Part shown: piece by piece, positions 17,090 to 26,129 of the stretch | Position numbering within the stretch: the stretch's first letter is position 1 | How the letters are laid out: each line of letters starts with the position of its first letter | Assembly: GCF_003628505.1 (NCBI RefSeq) | Contig: NZ_RBZP01000006.1 | Coordinates: forward strand, 124,001 to 188,000 | DNA length: 64,000 nt | Source: Oceanobacillus halophilus | GTDB lineage: Bacteria; Bacillota; Bacilli; Bacillales; Amphibacillaceae | Reading direction: 5' to 3' | The notes under the pieces: model-generated | The model's database searches: none | What the model was told of the DNA's origin: nothing | The model's input: only the letters and a program-made list of their open reading frames with translations | Translations under genes and position numbers: made by a program

Positions 17090-17119
17090 AAAAAGTTTGA
17101 GGATATCCTCAAACTTTTT
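17090..17119 (-). terminator. Terminator of the pst operon
   Basis: AAAAAGTTTGAGGAT and ATCCTCAAACTTTTT form an uninterrupted palindrome just past the pstB stop. Confidence 0.8.
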
Positions 17120-17123
17120 GATT

Positions 17124-17978
17124 TTAACCAAATCTCCCTGAAATGTAGTCTTCGGTGCGACTGTCAGATGGATTGGTAAAGATAGTATCCGTTTCGTCAT
17201 ATTCTACCACTTCACCATTTAAGAAAAAGGCCGTTCTATCGGAAATTCGTGCAGCTTGCTGCATATTGTGTGTCACAATAATAATCGAATAATCTTTCTT
17301 TAATTCTTGAACCAATTCCTCAATTTTAAGTGTTGATTTAGGATCCAGTGCCGAAGTCGGCTCATCCATTAAGATAACATCTGGTTGTACAGCAAGAGCA
17401 CGTGCAATACAAAGGCGTTGTTGCTGCCCACCTGAAAGGCCATATGCATTCTCATTTAATCGGTCCTTCACCTCATCCCAAATATAAGCACCCCGTAAAC
17501 TCGTCTCCACAATTTCATCTAAGACCTTTTTATTTCGGATACCATGAATCTTTGGACCATATACGATATTTTCATAAATAGACTTAGGAAAAGGATTAGG
17601 TTTTTGAAATACCATCCCAACTTGAGTTCGTAAATCTTCTACTTTAAATGACTTATCTAAAATATTTTTATTTTTGTATGAAATGGTACCTGTCGTCTGA
17701 ACTCCTGGTACCAACTCAACCATTCGATTTAGCGTTTTAATATAAGTTGACTTCCCACATCCAGAAGGGCCAATAATTGCTGTTACTTCTTTTTCATGAA
17801 TAGATAAATTAATATCTTTTAAAGCATGTGTTTCTGAATACCATAAGTTTAAATCTTTTGTATCATAAACAATGCCGCTTGTTTCTACATTTGAATTTGA
17901 AGTTTCCATTTGTTCATTCGCGGTTGATTCTTTCGACTGAAGCTGTACGCTCATTTTACTATTAGCTAGAGTACTCAT
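17124..17978 (-). CDS. pstB: Phosphate ABC transporter ATP-binding protein PstB
   Basis: The cytoplasmic ATPase drives high-affinity phosphate import. It has Walker [10 protein letters not shown] (residues 70-78), a Q-loop, the signature LSGGQQQRL, Walker [13 protein letters not shown] and the H-loop [15 protein letters not shown]. The PstB-specific [10 protein letters not shown] segment follows Walker A. The protein is 284 residues, longer than usual because of a roughly 35-residue polar N-terminal extension. AAGGAGTGGAG precedes the ATG. It is the last gene of pstS-pstC-pstA-pstB; no phoU follows. Confidence 0.97.
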   Translation of the reverse strand: MSTLANSKMSVQLQSKESTANEQMETSNSNVETSGIVYDTKDLNLWYSETHALKDINLSIHEKEVTAIIGPSGCGKSTYIKTLNRMVELVPGVQTTGTISYKNKNILDKSFKVEDLRTQVGMVFQKPNPFPKSIYENIVYGPKIHGIRNKKVLDEIVETSLRGAYIWDEVKDRLNENAYGLSGGQQQRLCIARALAVQPDVILMDEPTSALDPKSTLKIEELVQELKKDYSIIIVTHNMQQAARISDRTAFFLNGEVVEYDETDTIFTNPSDSRTEDYISGRFG

Positions 17979-18023
17979 TTCTCCACTCCTTAATAATTTG
18001 GCTAAGGCACCTTTTCAAATTCC

Positions 18024-18911
18024 TTAATATCTTTGCTGAAATTTATTCCGAATAAAGATGGCTACTGAATTTAAAACAAACAATAAGACTAGCAAAACAA
18101 TAATTGTCGCTGCAGCCAAGTTAGCATATTCAGCAACTAACGATGAATCCAGTGTCCAATAATAGATTTGCATTGGTAGTGCAGTGAATGTGTCAAACAA
18201 GCCTTCTGGGAAAGGAATTAGTAGAGCCGGAATACCTAGTACCGTCAATGGAGCTGTTTCTCCAATAGCACGGGATAAGGCTAAAATAGATCCCGTTAAA
18301 ATACTAGGCAACGCAGCAGGAAGTACAACTCTTCTAATCGTTTGCCATTTTGTCGCTCCCATACCGTAAGACGCTTCTGATAAATGAGCTGGAACTGCTC
18401 TTATTGCCTCTTGTGCTGAAACAATTAGAATCGGTAATACAAGCAAAGCTAACGTCAGGCCACCAGCTAAGACAACATTACCTAAATCAGCTAAACGTAC
18501 GAACACAGTCAGACCTAATAAACCATAGACAATCGAGGGAACACCGGCTAAATTAGAGATATTTGTTTCAATAAAGGACTGAAACTTTCCCTTTTTTGCA
18601 TATAGTTCTAAATAAATAGCTGTACCTACACCAATGATTAAAGTAACAGGAATAACTACGAACATCACCCATACCGTTCCTAGCAATGCTCCCATAATCC
18701 CAGCCCGCTCTGCGTCCGTAGATAGTCTTCCAGTCAGAAAATCCATATCAATCCAGCTAGCGCCTTGTGATACAACCCTAATTATTAAAATGGCGAGGAC
18801 AAATAAACCAAATAAGGTCGCTAAGAGGAAAATAGTCTTCCATACTGTATTTGCTCTGACTCTTCTATTCATTCTGCTTCTTAATTGGGAAGCGTCCATT
18901 TGTTTAATCAT
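18024..18911 (-). CDS. pstA: Phosphate ABC transporter permease PstA
   Basis: One of two membrane subunits of the phosphate importer. The 295-residue protein has a basic cytosolic N-terminus, six helices, and the EAA loop EASYGMGATKWQTIRRVVLPAA that docks on PstB. The NLAGVPSIVYGLLG motif is typical of PstA. Its start overlaps the pstC stop, indicating coupled translation. Confidence 0.96.
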   Translation of the reverse strand: MIKQMDASQLRSRMNRRVRANTVWKTIFLLATLFGLFVLAILIIRVVSQGASWIDMDFLTGRLSTDAERAGIMGALLGTVWVMFVVIPVTLIIGVGTAIYLELYAKKGKFQSFIETNISNLAGVPSIVYGLLGLTVFVRLADLGNVVLAGGLTLALLVLPILIVSAQEAIRAVPAHLSEASYGMGATKWQTIRRVVLPAALPSILTGSILALSRAIGETAPLTVLGIPALLIPFPEGLFDTFTALPMQIYYWTLDSSLVAEYANLAAATIIVLLVLLFVLNSVAIFIRNKFQQRY

Positions 18912-19867
18912 TAGTATTCCTCCCTAAACTTACGAGAGACATATCGTGCTAGTAAATTCATGATAAGTGTGAACACGAATAGGGTTAACGCTACAGCATA
19001 TAAACTGTAATATATCGTCGATCCAGCAGGGGCTTCCCCGCCAGAGACTTCAACAATGTATGCAGTCATTGTCTGCATAGATTGTGTAATGTCAAAGGTA
19101 AAGTTTTTGGAACTTCCGCTTGCAATGGTTACAATCATCGTTTCACCAATTGCTCGAGAAATACCAAGAACGAAAGATGCAATAATTCCTGAAAATGCTG
19201 CTGGAATTACTACCTTAAAAGTTGTTTCTAATTTTGTTGCTCCCATTGCCAAAGAACCTTCCCTCATGGCATTAGGAACTGAAGTCATGGCATCCTCAGA
19301 TAAAGATGCAATCATCGGGATTATCATGACCCCCATCACAAGGCCAGGACTAAGAATGTTAGTTGCACCTACATCTGGCCATATTTCACGGATTAAAGGT
19401 GTAACAAACGTAAAGGCGAAAAACCCATAAACTATTGTCGGAATACCAGCTAAAATTTCTAACATTGGTTTTAATACTCTTCTAACATTATCAGATGCAT
19501 ACTCACTTAAATACACAGCGGACATCAACCCTATCGGCCCAGCAACAAGCATGGCAATAAAAGTTGAAATTAATGTTCCGCTTATTAGAGGCAAGATACC
19601 AAATTCAGGATTTTGACTTAATGGCTTTAAGACCGTCCCTGTGAAAAACTCCCAAATTGGAACTTGTTTAAAAAATTCAATAGCCTGACTCAATAGCGTA
19701 TATAAAATCCCTAAGGTAGTTAAGACAGTTATGAGTGCAAGGAGAAATAAGAAGGTAGGAATAAGTTTCTCTACTAAGTTGGAGATACTCTTTTTATTTT
19801 TATTTTGTGCAATCATTTCACTGACATTTAAAGATTCTCCATGCCTTACCTCGCTGTTTTTTTGCAT
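18911..19867 (-). CDS. pstC: Phosphate ABC transporter permease PstC
   Basis: Partner permease of PstA, with six helices, ILAGIPTIVYGFFAFTFV, and the EAA loop EGSLAMGATKLETTFKVVIPAA. I choose ATG 19867 with GGAAGGAG upstream. A longer in-frame start at 19933 would put codons into the stem-loop at 19902-19939, which looks like an intercistronic RNA element. The roughly 318-residue product is a normal length. Confidence 0.95.
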   Translation of the reverse strand: MQKNSEVRHGESLNVSEMIAQNKNKKSISNLVEKLIPTFLFLLALITVLTTLGILYTLLSQAIEFFKQVPIWEFFTGTVLKPLSQNPEFGILPLISGTLISTFIAMLVAGPIGLMSAVYLSEYASDNVRRVLKPMLEILAGIPTIVYGFFAFTFVTPLIREIWPDVGATNILSPGLVMGVMIIPMIASLSEDAMTSVPNAMREGSLAMGATKLETTFKVVIPAAFSGIIASFVLGISRAIGETMIVTIASGSSKNFTFDITQSMQTMTAYIVEVSGGEAPAGSTIYYSLYAVALTLFVFTLIMNLLARYVSRKFREEY

Positions 19868-19901
19868 TTCACCTGTGACTCCTTCCAGCATTTGAACCCA
19901 A

Positions 19902-19939
19902 CATAAGATGAGAGCATACACCCGGGCCCTCATCTTATG
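19902..19939 (-). terminator. Intercistronic stem-loop between pstS and pstC (attenuator or stabiliser)
   Basis: CATAAGATGAG and its exact reverse complement are separated by 16 nt including GGGCCCGGG. There is no strong T-run, so partial termination or mRNA stabilisation of the pstS message is more likely than full termination. This would give more PstS than permease. Confidence 0.6.
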
Positions 19940-19970
19940 AAAGTTTCAAAGATTCATTAGTTCCTTGTTT

Positions 19971-20978
19971 TTATTGAAGTGCTTGAACCTCTTCTAATTG
20001 GGCAGTTGCTTCTTCCTCAGGAATTGGAGCAAATCCTGTTTCCCCTGCAAAATCATTCATGCTTTCTAAGACATACGTTGCATAATCAAAAACTTGAGCT
20101 TTTTCTTTCGCATTATTCACGTTTAAATATGTGAATACTGGACGTGTGAAGTTTGCATATGGTCCTTCTTCGCCGATTGTGTCAAGAGATGGAATGACTG
20201 CATCCTCACCAAAATCAATTCCAACCGCCTGTACTTTTTCTTTATTGCTGTCATAGTAACCAAATCCAAAGAATCCAATGGCATTCTTATCTTCTGATAC
20301 CAATTTTACAAGTGTTGAATATTCTTGTTGTAAATTAATATCACCTACTAAGTCTTGTTCTTCTAAAATAGTTTCATAGAAGAATTCGTATGTTCCATGG
20401 TTTTCGTTTGGACCATATGTTTGGATCTTTTCTTCTGGCCATTCTGGATTAATATCAGACCAGTTCGTATATTCACCTAAGAAAATATCTACTACTTGTT
20501 CTTCGGTTAATTCTGTAGCCCAGTCATTATCTGGATTAACAACGATTGTTAGCCCATCTAACGCTACTTTTAATTCCATTACATCAATTCCAAGTTCATC
20601 TGCTTTTGCTTGTTCTTCTTCTTTTATTTGACGAGATGCATCGTTAAAATCTGTGCCATCTTCTGCAAGGAATTTTTCAAAACCAGCACTTGTTCCAGCA
20701 CGACTAACTTCAACAGATACATTTGGTTGCTCATTAATCATATATTCTTCAGCTAATCTGGACATTAATGGATAAACCGTACCAGATCCATCAATTAGAA
20801 CTTTTCCTTCTAACTCATCTGAAGCTTCATCCGTCTCTTCTTCAGCACCTTCACCTGAAGTATTTTCTTCTGCTGACTCCTCTGTGTTCTCTTCTCCTTC
20901 TGCTCCTCCACCACAAGCTACTAAAAAGAATGCTAATGCTGCTACAATAAGGAACATGAGATACTTCTTGAAATTCAT
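19971..20978 (-). CDS. pstS: Phosphate-binding lipoprotein PstS
   Basis: This is a secreted lipoprotein that captures phosphate for PstCAB. The lipobox is FFLVACGGG at about residues 17-25, followed by a roughly 35-residue Glu-rich linker and the PBP-like domain (VLIDGSGTVYPLM, SRAGTSAGFEKF, FGFGYY). The start is ATG 20978 behind GGGGAGGA; upstream in-frame codons lack an RBS. The acidic linker suits a halotolerant or alkaliphilic lifestyle. It is first in the operon, controlled by the PhoP box at 21059-21097. Confidence 0.96.
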   Translation of the reverse strand: MNFKKYLMFLIVAALAFFLVACGGGAEGEENTEESAEENTSGEGAEEETDEASDELEGKVLIDGSGTVYPLMSRLAEEYMINEQPNVSVEVSRAGTSAGFEKFLAEDGTDFNDASRQIKEEEQAKADELGIDVMELKVALDGLTIVVNPDNDWATELTEEQVVDIFLGEYTNWSDINPEWPEEKIQTYGPNENHGTYEFFYETILEEQDLVGDINLQQEYSTLVKLVSEDKNAIGFFGFGYYDSNKEKVQAVGIDFGEDAVIPSLDTIGEEGPYANFTRPVFTYLNVNNAKEKAQVFDYATYVLESMNDFAGETGFAPIPEEEATAQLEEVQALQ

Positions 20979-21043
20979 AATAAATTGTCCTCCCCGAATA
21001 TGAACTTTAAATTGTTTAACGAGTTCCCCCGTCCACAATTTAT

Positions 21044-21097
21044 AGTATAGAGGTCGAATGTAAAGAAGGTATGATGTGAGTGTAAATGTTTTGTAAA
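21044..21097 (-). promoter_or_regulatory. pst promoter with four-repeat PhoP box
   Basis: On the minus strand, TTTACA (21097), TTTACA (21086), ATCATA (21075, degenerate) and TTTACA (21064) repeat every 11 bp. A 9-bp gap then leads to a -10 TATACT (21049-21044). This is the classic Bacillus PhoP-activated arrangement of TT(A/T/C)ACA repeats with 5-bp spacers. Confidence 0.85.
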
Positions 21098-21215
21098 TTT
21101 ACAAGTTTTGTCGTAGGTATTTAGATACAACATGTCAGAAGTCTATTAAAATTGTCGAAAAGCGGTATTTCTATCGTTTCTTTTAAGATAGCAAAATTGC
21201 TATACTAATAGGTAA

Positions 21216-21903
21216 GGCTTTTTCTAATTATGTTGCATTTTGTATAGATTGTTGATTACTTTAATTCAGAGCAGTGTAGCTCTCGCTCACACTTTTGTTT
21301 GATATGTGCGATCATTCGCTCCGGCAGAATACTTCGCTTTCCGTGGGCACGGCCTCAGCCTCCTCGGAAGAAAACCACTTCCTGCGGGGTCTTCAGACAC
21401 GTGCTATTCCCACAGGAGTCTCCGTATTCTGCCTCCGCTAGATAGGTGCTCAGATTTTTTTGAGTTTATAGCTCATAAATTACGTCTAATACCCTTATTA
21501 TTCATAAAAAACAGCATATATCTTGTTTATACAAGAAGAGCAGATAACACAGCACGAAATACACGGAGACTCCTTGAAAAAAGAAAATCACTTTTTCTGC
21601 GTGCGATGTAACCCTGCCGAAGCGCTCCTTTTCCTGCGGGAAGATGAGCATCGGTGAGACTACGTAGTGAGGGAACTACTTGAATGATCTCCCTTGTTCC
21701 CTTGCACCGAGAAAGCCAACTTCGAAGCATTCATCACTGGAAGACGCAGGCGCACACGCTTTTCAGCACGGAGGAGGCTCACCAGCTCCCCGCGGAAAGC
21801 GTAGTGTATTTCCGCAGCGAGAGTTGAGCACATTACTTTGAATTCAGATTATCAAGAGTTTCTATCAACTTCGACATTGCTTAAAAACAACGAGAAAAGT
21901 GCC
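21216..21903. repeat. Interspersed GC-rich element R1
   Basis: About 690 bp between pstS and the LrgA/CidA gene. Ends resemble GGCTTTTTC...GAAAAGTGCC. The subterminal parts TTTTGTATAGATTGTTGATT and TATCAAGAGTTTCTATCAAC recur in the other copies. The interior has modules such as CTCCGGCAGAATACTTCGC and CGCGGAAAGCGTAGTG in inverted pairs. No credible protein is encoded. The cidA-like start lies only 31 bp beyond its end. Confidence 0.8.
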
Positions 21904-21934
21904 ATAGTTCATAACGATTCAGGAGAGTAATACT

Positions 21935-22306
21935 ATGTTAAAGATCATTAAAATTATTACACATATTATCATCTTATATAGCATCTTCTTAGTGGGGAAT
22001 TGGATTCAGCAGAAATTGGATTTACTCATTCCTGGCAGTGTTATTGGTATGATTATTCTATTTCTATTGCTTTTATCTAACCTTATTAAAGTTTCATGGA
22101 TAGAAGAAGGAACGAAATTTATGATTCGCCACTTAACCCTGTTTTTTATTCCAGTAACTGTAGGTGTTATCAGCTATTTTGAATTATTTCGAGGTCGAGG
22201 ATTTTTATTAGTTGTTATCGTTATTTTAAGTACGTTACTGGTAATGGTTAGTTCAGGTTGGATAAGCCAATGGATTGTAACTAGAAAGGAAATCAATCAT
22301 GACTGA
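21935..22306 (+). CDS. CidA/LrgA family holin-like protein
   Basis: The 123-residue protein has four predicted membrane helices, the family segment LIPGSVIGMIILFLLL, and WIEEGTKFMIRHLTLFFIPV with the conserved FIPVTVG. Members form holin-like membrane assemblies with LrgB/CidB and affect murein hydrolase activity, overflow metabolism and pyruvate transport. CAGGAGAG precedes the ATG. It overlaps the CidB-like gene by 8 nt. No LysR or LytSR regulator gene is adjacent, so CidA and LrgA cannot be told apart. Confidence 0.9.
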   Translation: MLKIIKIITHIIILYSIFLVGNWIQQKLDLLIPGSVIGMIILFLLLLSNLIKVSWIEEGTKFMIRHLTLFFIPVTVGVISYFELFRGRGFLLVVIVILSTLLVMVSSGWISQWIVTRKEINHD

Positions 22307-22988
22307 ATTTTTCATCGGTATTATCACTATATTGATTACCATACTCATTTATCATTTCTCTGTTAAGATTCATAAAAAGTGGGATTATCCTTTCACCTTA
22401 CCAATCCTAATCTCCACTTTCGTTATTATTATCGGATTGCTATTTTTTGATATTCCGTATGATACCTATTTGATTGGGGGAGATTGGATTAGTCAGCTAT
22501 TAGGACCAGCAGTTGTCGCATTAGCCTATCCCCTTTATAATAATCGTCATCTCCTTAAAAAATTGATGATACCTGTAATAAGTGGAACCTTTTTAGGTGC
22601 TATTGTTGGAATTACTACTGGGATTGCCCTTGCTAAATGGGCGGGTTTTGAGAATGAAATCATTTATACAATTAGTTCCAAGTCAGTAACTACACCCGTT
22701 TCAATGGCTATTACAGACTCTATAGGAGGTATTACACCACTTGCTGCTGTATTTGTCATGATTGCGGGAATTAGTGGAGCTGTTTTGAGCCAATATATAT
22801 TTAAGTACGCGAAAATTAATCATTATTTAGGTAAAGGCATTGCGCTAGGAAGTGCATCTCATGCTATCGGAACAGCAACTGCTCTGGAAAACAGTGAGAT
22901 AGAAGGCTCGATTAGTTCCATTGCCATGATTATTAGTGCCATTGTCGTATCCATATTGACACCATGGCTGTTACATTTATTTTTATAA
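22299..22988 (+). CDS. CidB/LrgB family membrane protein
   Basis: This 229-residue polytopic partner of the preceding gene has the family motifs LGPAVVALAYPLY, the SVTTPVSMAI helix and GIALGSASHAIGTATAL. It probably works with the holin-like subunit in membrane permeability, pyruvate uptake or autolysis control. Its ATG lies inside the end of the upstream gene (ATGACTGA overlap), so translation is coupled. Confidence 0.92.
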   Translation: MTEFFIGIITILITILIYHFSVKIHKKWDYPFTLPILISTFVIIIGLLFFDIPYDTYLIGGDWISQLLGPAVVALAYPLYNNRHLLKKLMIPVISGTFLGAIVGITTGIALAKWAGFENEIIYTISSKSVTTPVSMAITDSIGGITPLAAVFVMIAGISGAVLSQYIFKYAKINHYLGKGIALGSASHAIGTATALENSEIEGSISSIAMIISAIVVSILTPWLLHLFL

Positions 22989-23063
22989 TAGTTGTTTGGT
23001 ATAATAAAAAAGATATACACGATATCTAACTTAGAAATATAGACAACTTTTTGGAAGGATTGA

Positions 23064-24542
23064 TTGACCAGCGTGAATATAGTAGGTGCTTTTTTATTTC
23101 TAATCTCCGTTATGCTTATCATAGGTGTTTTAGCTACGAAGTTCTCCTCTCGATTAGGTTTGCCTGCACTAGTACTTTTCTTAATAGCAGGGATGCTCCT
23201 GAATAACTTTTTATTCTTTGAGGATGTACAATTTACACAATTCATTGGTACTTTGGCTCTTATCATTATATTATTTGATGGTGGTACACAAACAAAGTGG
23301 GATAATATTCGACCTGTATTAGGACCAGCTGGCTCATTAGCAACACTTGGCGTCCTCATAACCACACTATTAACAGGATTAGCAGCCATGTATATACTTG
23401 ATTTCTCTTTATTAGAAGGGATGTTACTTGGAGCCATTATTGGTTCGACAGATGCTGCAGCCGTATTTTCTGTATTAGGCAATAAAAACTTCAAGAAACG
23501 ATTAACCGCAACGTTAGAAGCAGAATCTGGCTCGAATGACCCTATGGCTGTATTCTTAACGATTACCTTGATTGCCATGATTCAAATCCCCGAAATGTCT
23601 ATCTGGTCTGCAATTGGAAGTTTTTTCATTCAAATGGGACTTGGGCTTTTATTAGGTCTGGCACTTGGAAAATTGACCGTACTTGTTATCAACCATATTA
23701 AACTTGATATTTCTGGTCTTTATCCAGTACTCGCATTAGGTTCAGCTGTTTTCACCTATGCTGTAACTGACTTTTTCGGTGGTAGTGGATTACTGGCTGT
23801 ATACGTAATGGCCGTATTTGTTGGAAATAGCGATCTAACCTATCGTTTTTCTATTCTTCGATTTAACGAAGGGTTTGCCTGGATGATGCAAATCGTTATG
23901 TTTACACTATTAGGACTCTTAGTATTTCCAGTACAACTAATTGAAGTATTTTGGGAAGGAATTCTAATCGCTATCATATTAGTATTTGTTGCTCGTCCTG
24001 TTGCGGTATTCATCAGTACCGTGTTCTTGAAGTATTCCTTGAACGAAAAAATATTTATCTCTTGGGCAGGATTAAAGGGTGCAGTACCTATCGTACTAGC
24101 AACATATCCTATTTTGGCCGGTATAGAACATGCCCATTTAATATTTAATACGGTCTTTTTCGTTGTATTAATCTCTGCTTTGGTTCAGGGGAGTACATTA
24201 TCATGGTTAGCTGAAAAGCTAAAATTAACGAGTGATGAAGATGATAGACAAGCTAGCATCGAACTCATTAACCTTGGAACGACTGATTCTGAAATCATGC
24301 GCGTTACCATGCACAAAAAATCTCCAGCAGTTGGGTGTTCCCTTATTGATTTAGAATTACCACCGGAAACATTGATTATTGGTATCAATCGAGATAAAAA
24401 ATTACTCACACCAACTGGTACCACTATAATCGAGAAAGATGATACTCTTTTTGTTTTAAGTGATAAGGAAAATAGACAGCGGGCAAAAATTGCTTTAATA
24501 GGAGATATTCGTAAGAAAGAGAAAAAACAAAGGAATGTGTAA
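23064..24542 (+). CDS. K+/H+ antiporter, NhaP2/CvrA type with RCK_C domain
   Basis: This 492-residue CPA1-type exchanger has about 12 helices with the core GSTDAAAVFSVL and ESGSNDPMAVFLT (the Asp pair of the ion-translocation site). About 100 C-terminal residues include an RCK_C/TrkA_C ligand-binding fold (SPAVGCSLIDLELP to DTLFVLSDKENR). It should exchange K+ (or Na+) for H+ at the plasma membrane, gated by a cytosolic ligand; c-di-AMP is known to bind such domains in Firmicutes. The start TTG 23064 follows GGAAGGA; a GTG nine bases later is an alternative. A terminator follows. Confidence 0.9.
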   Translation: MTSVNIVGAFLFLISVMLIIGVLATKFSSRLGLPALVLFLIAGMLLNNFLFFEDVQFTQFIGTLALIIILFDGGTQTKWDNIRPVLGPAGSLATLGVLITTLLTGLAAMYILDFSLLEGMLLGAIIGSTDAAAVFSVLGNKNFKKRLTATLEAESGSNDPMAVFLTITLIAMIQIPEMSIWSAIGSFFIQMGLGLLLGLALGKLTVLVINHIKLDISGLYPVLALGSAVFTYAVTDFFGGSGLLAVYVMAVFVGNSDLTYRFSILRFNEGFAWMMQIVMFTLLGLLVFPVQLIEVFWEGILIAIILVFVARPVAVFISTVFLKYSLNEKIFISWAGLKGAVPIVLATYPILAGIEHAHLIFNTVFFVVLISALVQGSTLSWLAEKLKLTSDEDDRQASIELINLGTTDSEIMRVTMHKKSPAVGCSLIDLELPPETLIIGINRDKKLLTPTGTTIIEKDDTLFVLSDKENRQRAKIALIGDIRKKEKKQRNV

Positions 24543-24552
24543 TCAAACTAAA

Positions 24553-24588
24553 AACCAGCGCAAATCTTTAAATAGATTTACACTGGTT
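24553..24588. terminator. Terminator between the antiporter and the small Asn-rich gene
   Basis: AACCAGCGCAAATCT and AGATTTACACTGGTT form an imperfect stem followed by TTTTT, shared by two convergent genes. Confidence 0.7.
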
Positions 24589-24595
24589 TTTTTGC

Positions 24596-24739
24596 TTAGT
24601 CGTCCTGACTAGTATATTGATTGGGGATATCTCCACCATGCGGATTGGAATTTTTATATTGACTCTTTCTGCCATTTCTCGTTTCCCCATGATTTTTATT
24701 TTCTTTGAATTGATTGTTCTTTCCTGCTTTATTAGCCAT
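24596..24739 (-). CDS. Small Asn/Lys/Gly-rich protein (47 residues), unknown
   Basis: ATG 24739 has AGGAGGGTATCT directly upstream, a strong Bacillus ribosome binding site. The reading frame ends at TAA 24596. The product begins MANKAGKNNQFKENKNHGET, is highly polar with no hydrophobic stretch, and ends IPNQYTSQDD. Its composition resembles minor small acid-soluble spore proteins, but I do not recognise a family. A longer frame on the same strand (24568-24762) overlaps it and is less convincing. Confidence 0.65.
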   Translation of the reverse strand: MANKAGKNNQFKENKNHGETRNGRKSQYKNSNPHGGDIPNQYTSQDD

Positions 24740-24852
24740 AGATACCCTCCTATTCTTTTCACATTTTAGTTTTTGGAATAAGAGGTTTTTTATACAAATA
24801 TAAGGAGATACTTGCAGAAGAGAAAAATATTCTAAACCTTAGAATATAGGAT

Positions 24853-25905
24853 CTAATCAGTCGTTTTATTTTCCTTTAATTCCTTCACGCGCACTAGCCT
24901 TTCCAGTTTGTCTAGTTCATTAAACACTTCAATTATACTGTTTGCTACTGGGAATACGTAGGACCATTTTTCAAATTCTGCTCCTTGTAAATCATCAATT
25001 ATGTTATTAATGGTTAGGCGCATGGCTGCTTTGGCTTCCTTTTGCAAATCTGTATCCAGCCTAATTTTATCTTCAAACATTAGAAAAACATTTTCACTAT
25101 AAGCATTTATTTCGTTTACTAACTTTTTGATCAAGAATTTTGCGCTGGATGAATGTTCGATTTCCTTTAAATTTTTCTCTAGATGAATAATGAGGGTATA
25201 CTGTTTCTCTAATACTTGAATCATATGTTTATAAACAATAATACTTCTCAAGAAATTCGCTCTTTTTCTAATAAATAATCGATTTCTTTCATCAGAGATT
25301 ATTTCATAATAATCTTTTGCTTTTGTAATTAGTTTTTCAATTTCCCGGTCTTCTTCCTTTTGCTTTGGAATACTCATTGCTTTACTAGGTATCACTCGCA
25401 ATAAGAAGTTAATTCTATCACTGGTGTTTTTTATCATGTTATACAATATTTTTTTATGATCTGGAGGAAATACAACAACATTAATAACAAATGCCGAAGC
25501 TACACCAATTGCAATAAGGGATATTCTTTCTATAATATAAATGAAATTAATTCCATTATCACTGGCTAACATCATGGCCATAATGGTGAGAACAGTTAAG
25601 CTGACTGTTTTATTAAGTCCAAGTCGAATATTAATTGCTATGGATATAATAACGACAGCTCCTACAGATAATGGGTGACCGCCAAGTAAAAAGGTTCCTA
25701 AGAGTGCAAATATCACAGCAACTCCATTAGAAAGCAACACTTCTTTAATATATGCGAATGAGCGCATGATGGAAGGTTGCATGGCCAACACGGAAGCGAT
25801 AGCTGCAACTATCTCCAATTTTAAATCAAGCATTCCTGTAATTAACAAAGTAAGAGCTACTGCAAGCCCTGTTTTGACCATTCTAGGGCCAATATTAAAT
25901 TCCAT
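24853..25905 (-). CDS. FUSC-like aromatic-acid exporter family protein
   Basis: The 350-residue protein opens with about six helices in 160 residues (KTGLAVALTLLITGML, MQPSIMRSFAYIKEV), followed by a long helical cytosolic half with predicted coiled coils. This is the layout of the ArAE/FUSC_2 group (B. subtilis YqjA-like). It may export aromatic or other organic acids; the substrate is unproven. GAGGTGTA precedes the ATG. The gene stands alone. Confidence 0.8.
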   Translation of the reverse strand: MEFNIGPRMVKTGLAVALTLLITGMLDLKLEIVAAIASVLAMQPSIMRSFAYIKEVLLSNGVAVIFALLGTFLLGGHPLSVGAVVIISIAINIRLGLNKTVSLTVLTIMAMMLASDNGINFIYIIERISLIAIGVASAFVINVVVFPPDHKKILYNMIKNTSDRINFLLRVIPSKAMSIPKQKEEDREIEKLITKAKDYYEIISDERNRLFIRKRANFLRSIIVYKHMIQVLEKQYTLIIHLEKNLKEIEHSSSAKFLIKKLVNEINAYSENVFLMFEDKIRLDTDLQKEAKAAMRLTINNIIDDLQGAEFEKWSYVFPVANSIIEVFNELDKLERLVRVKELKENKTTD

Positions 25906-26051
25906 AATTACTATCTACACCTCGGATATAATTATTTGCATAAGCACGCATCTTATTATATTCGTTTTGATGATGGAAGTCACCTTTATTTTTGACGGAT
26001 ATTTTACATTATTGATTAGCAACATTCTATTAGAAAAGAGCCTTGATAAAA

Positions 26052-26087
26052 AAAAGATGCTACTGGAGTACAAGATCCAACAGCATC
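26052..26087 (-). terminator. Terminator after the DHA2 MFS gene
   Basis: On the minus strand GATGCTGTTGGA pairs imperfectly with TCCAGTAGCATC, followed by eight T. Confidence 0.75.
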
Positions 26088-26129
26088 GATTGACATGGGT
26101 AATTTCTCTATTCCCTTATAACTTAGTCT

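Noticed and set aside
21216-21903. Insertion sequence with transposase
   Set aside because: The element and its relatives contain only short frames with no DDE or other transposase motif.
22859-23578. 239-codon antisense frame over the antiporter gene
   Set aside because: It is a shadow of the strong coding frame on the plus strand; Ser/Asn/Pro-rich, no RBS, no domain.
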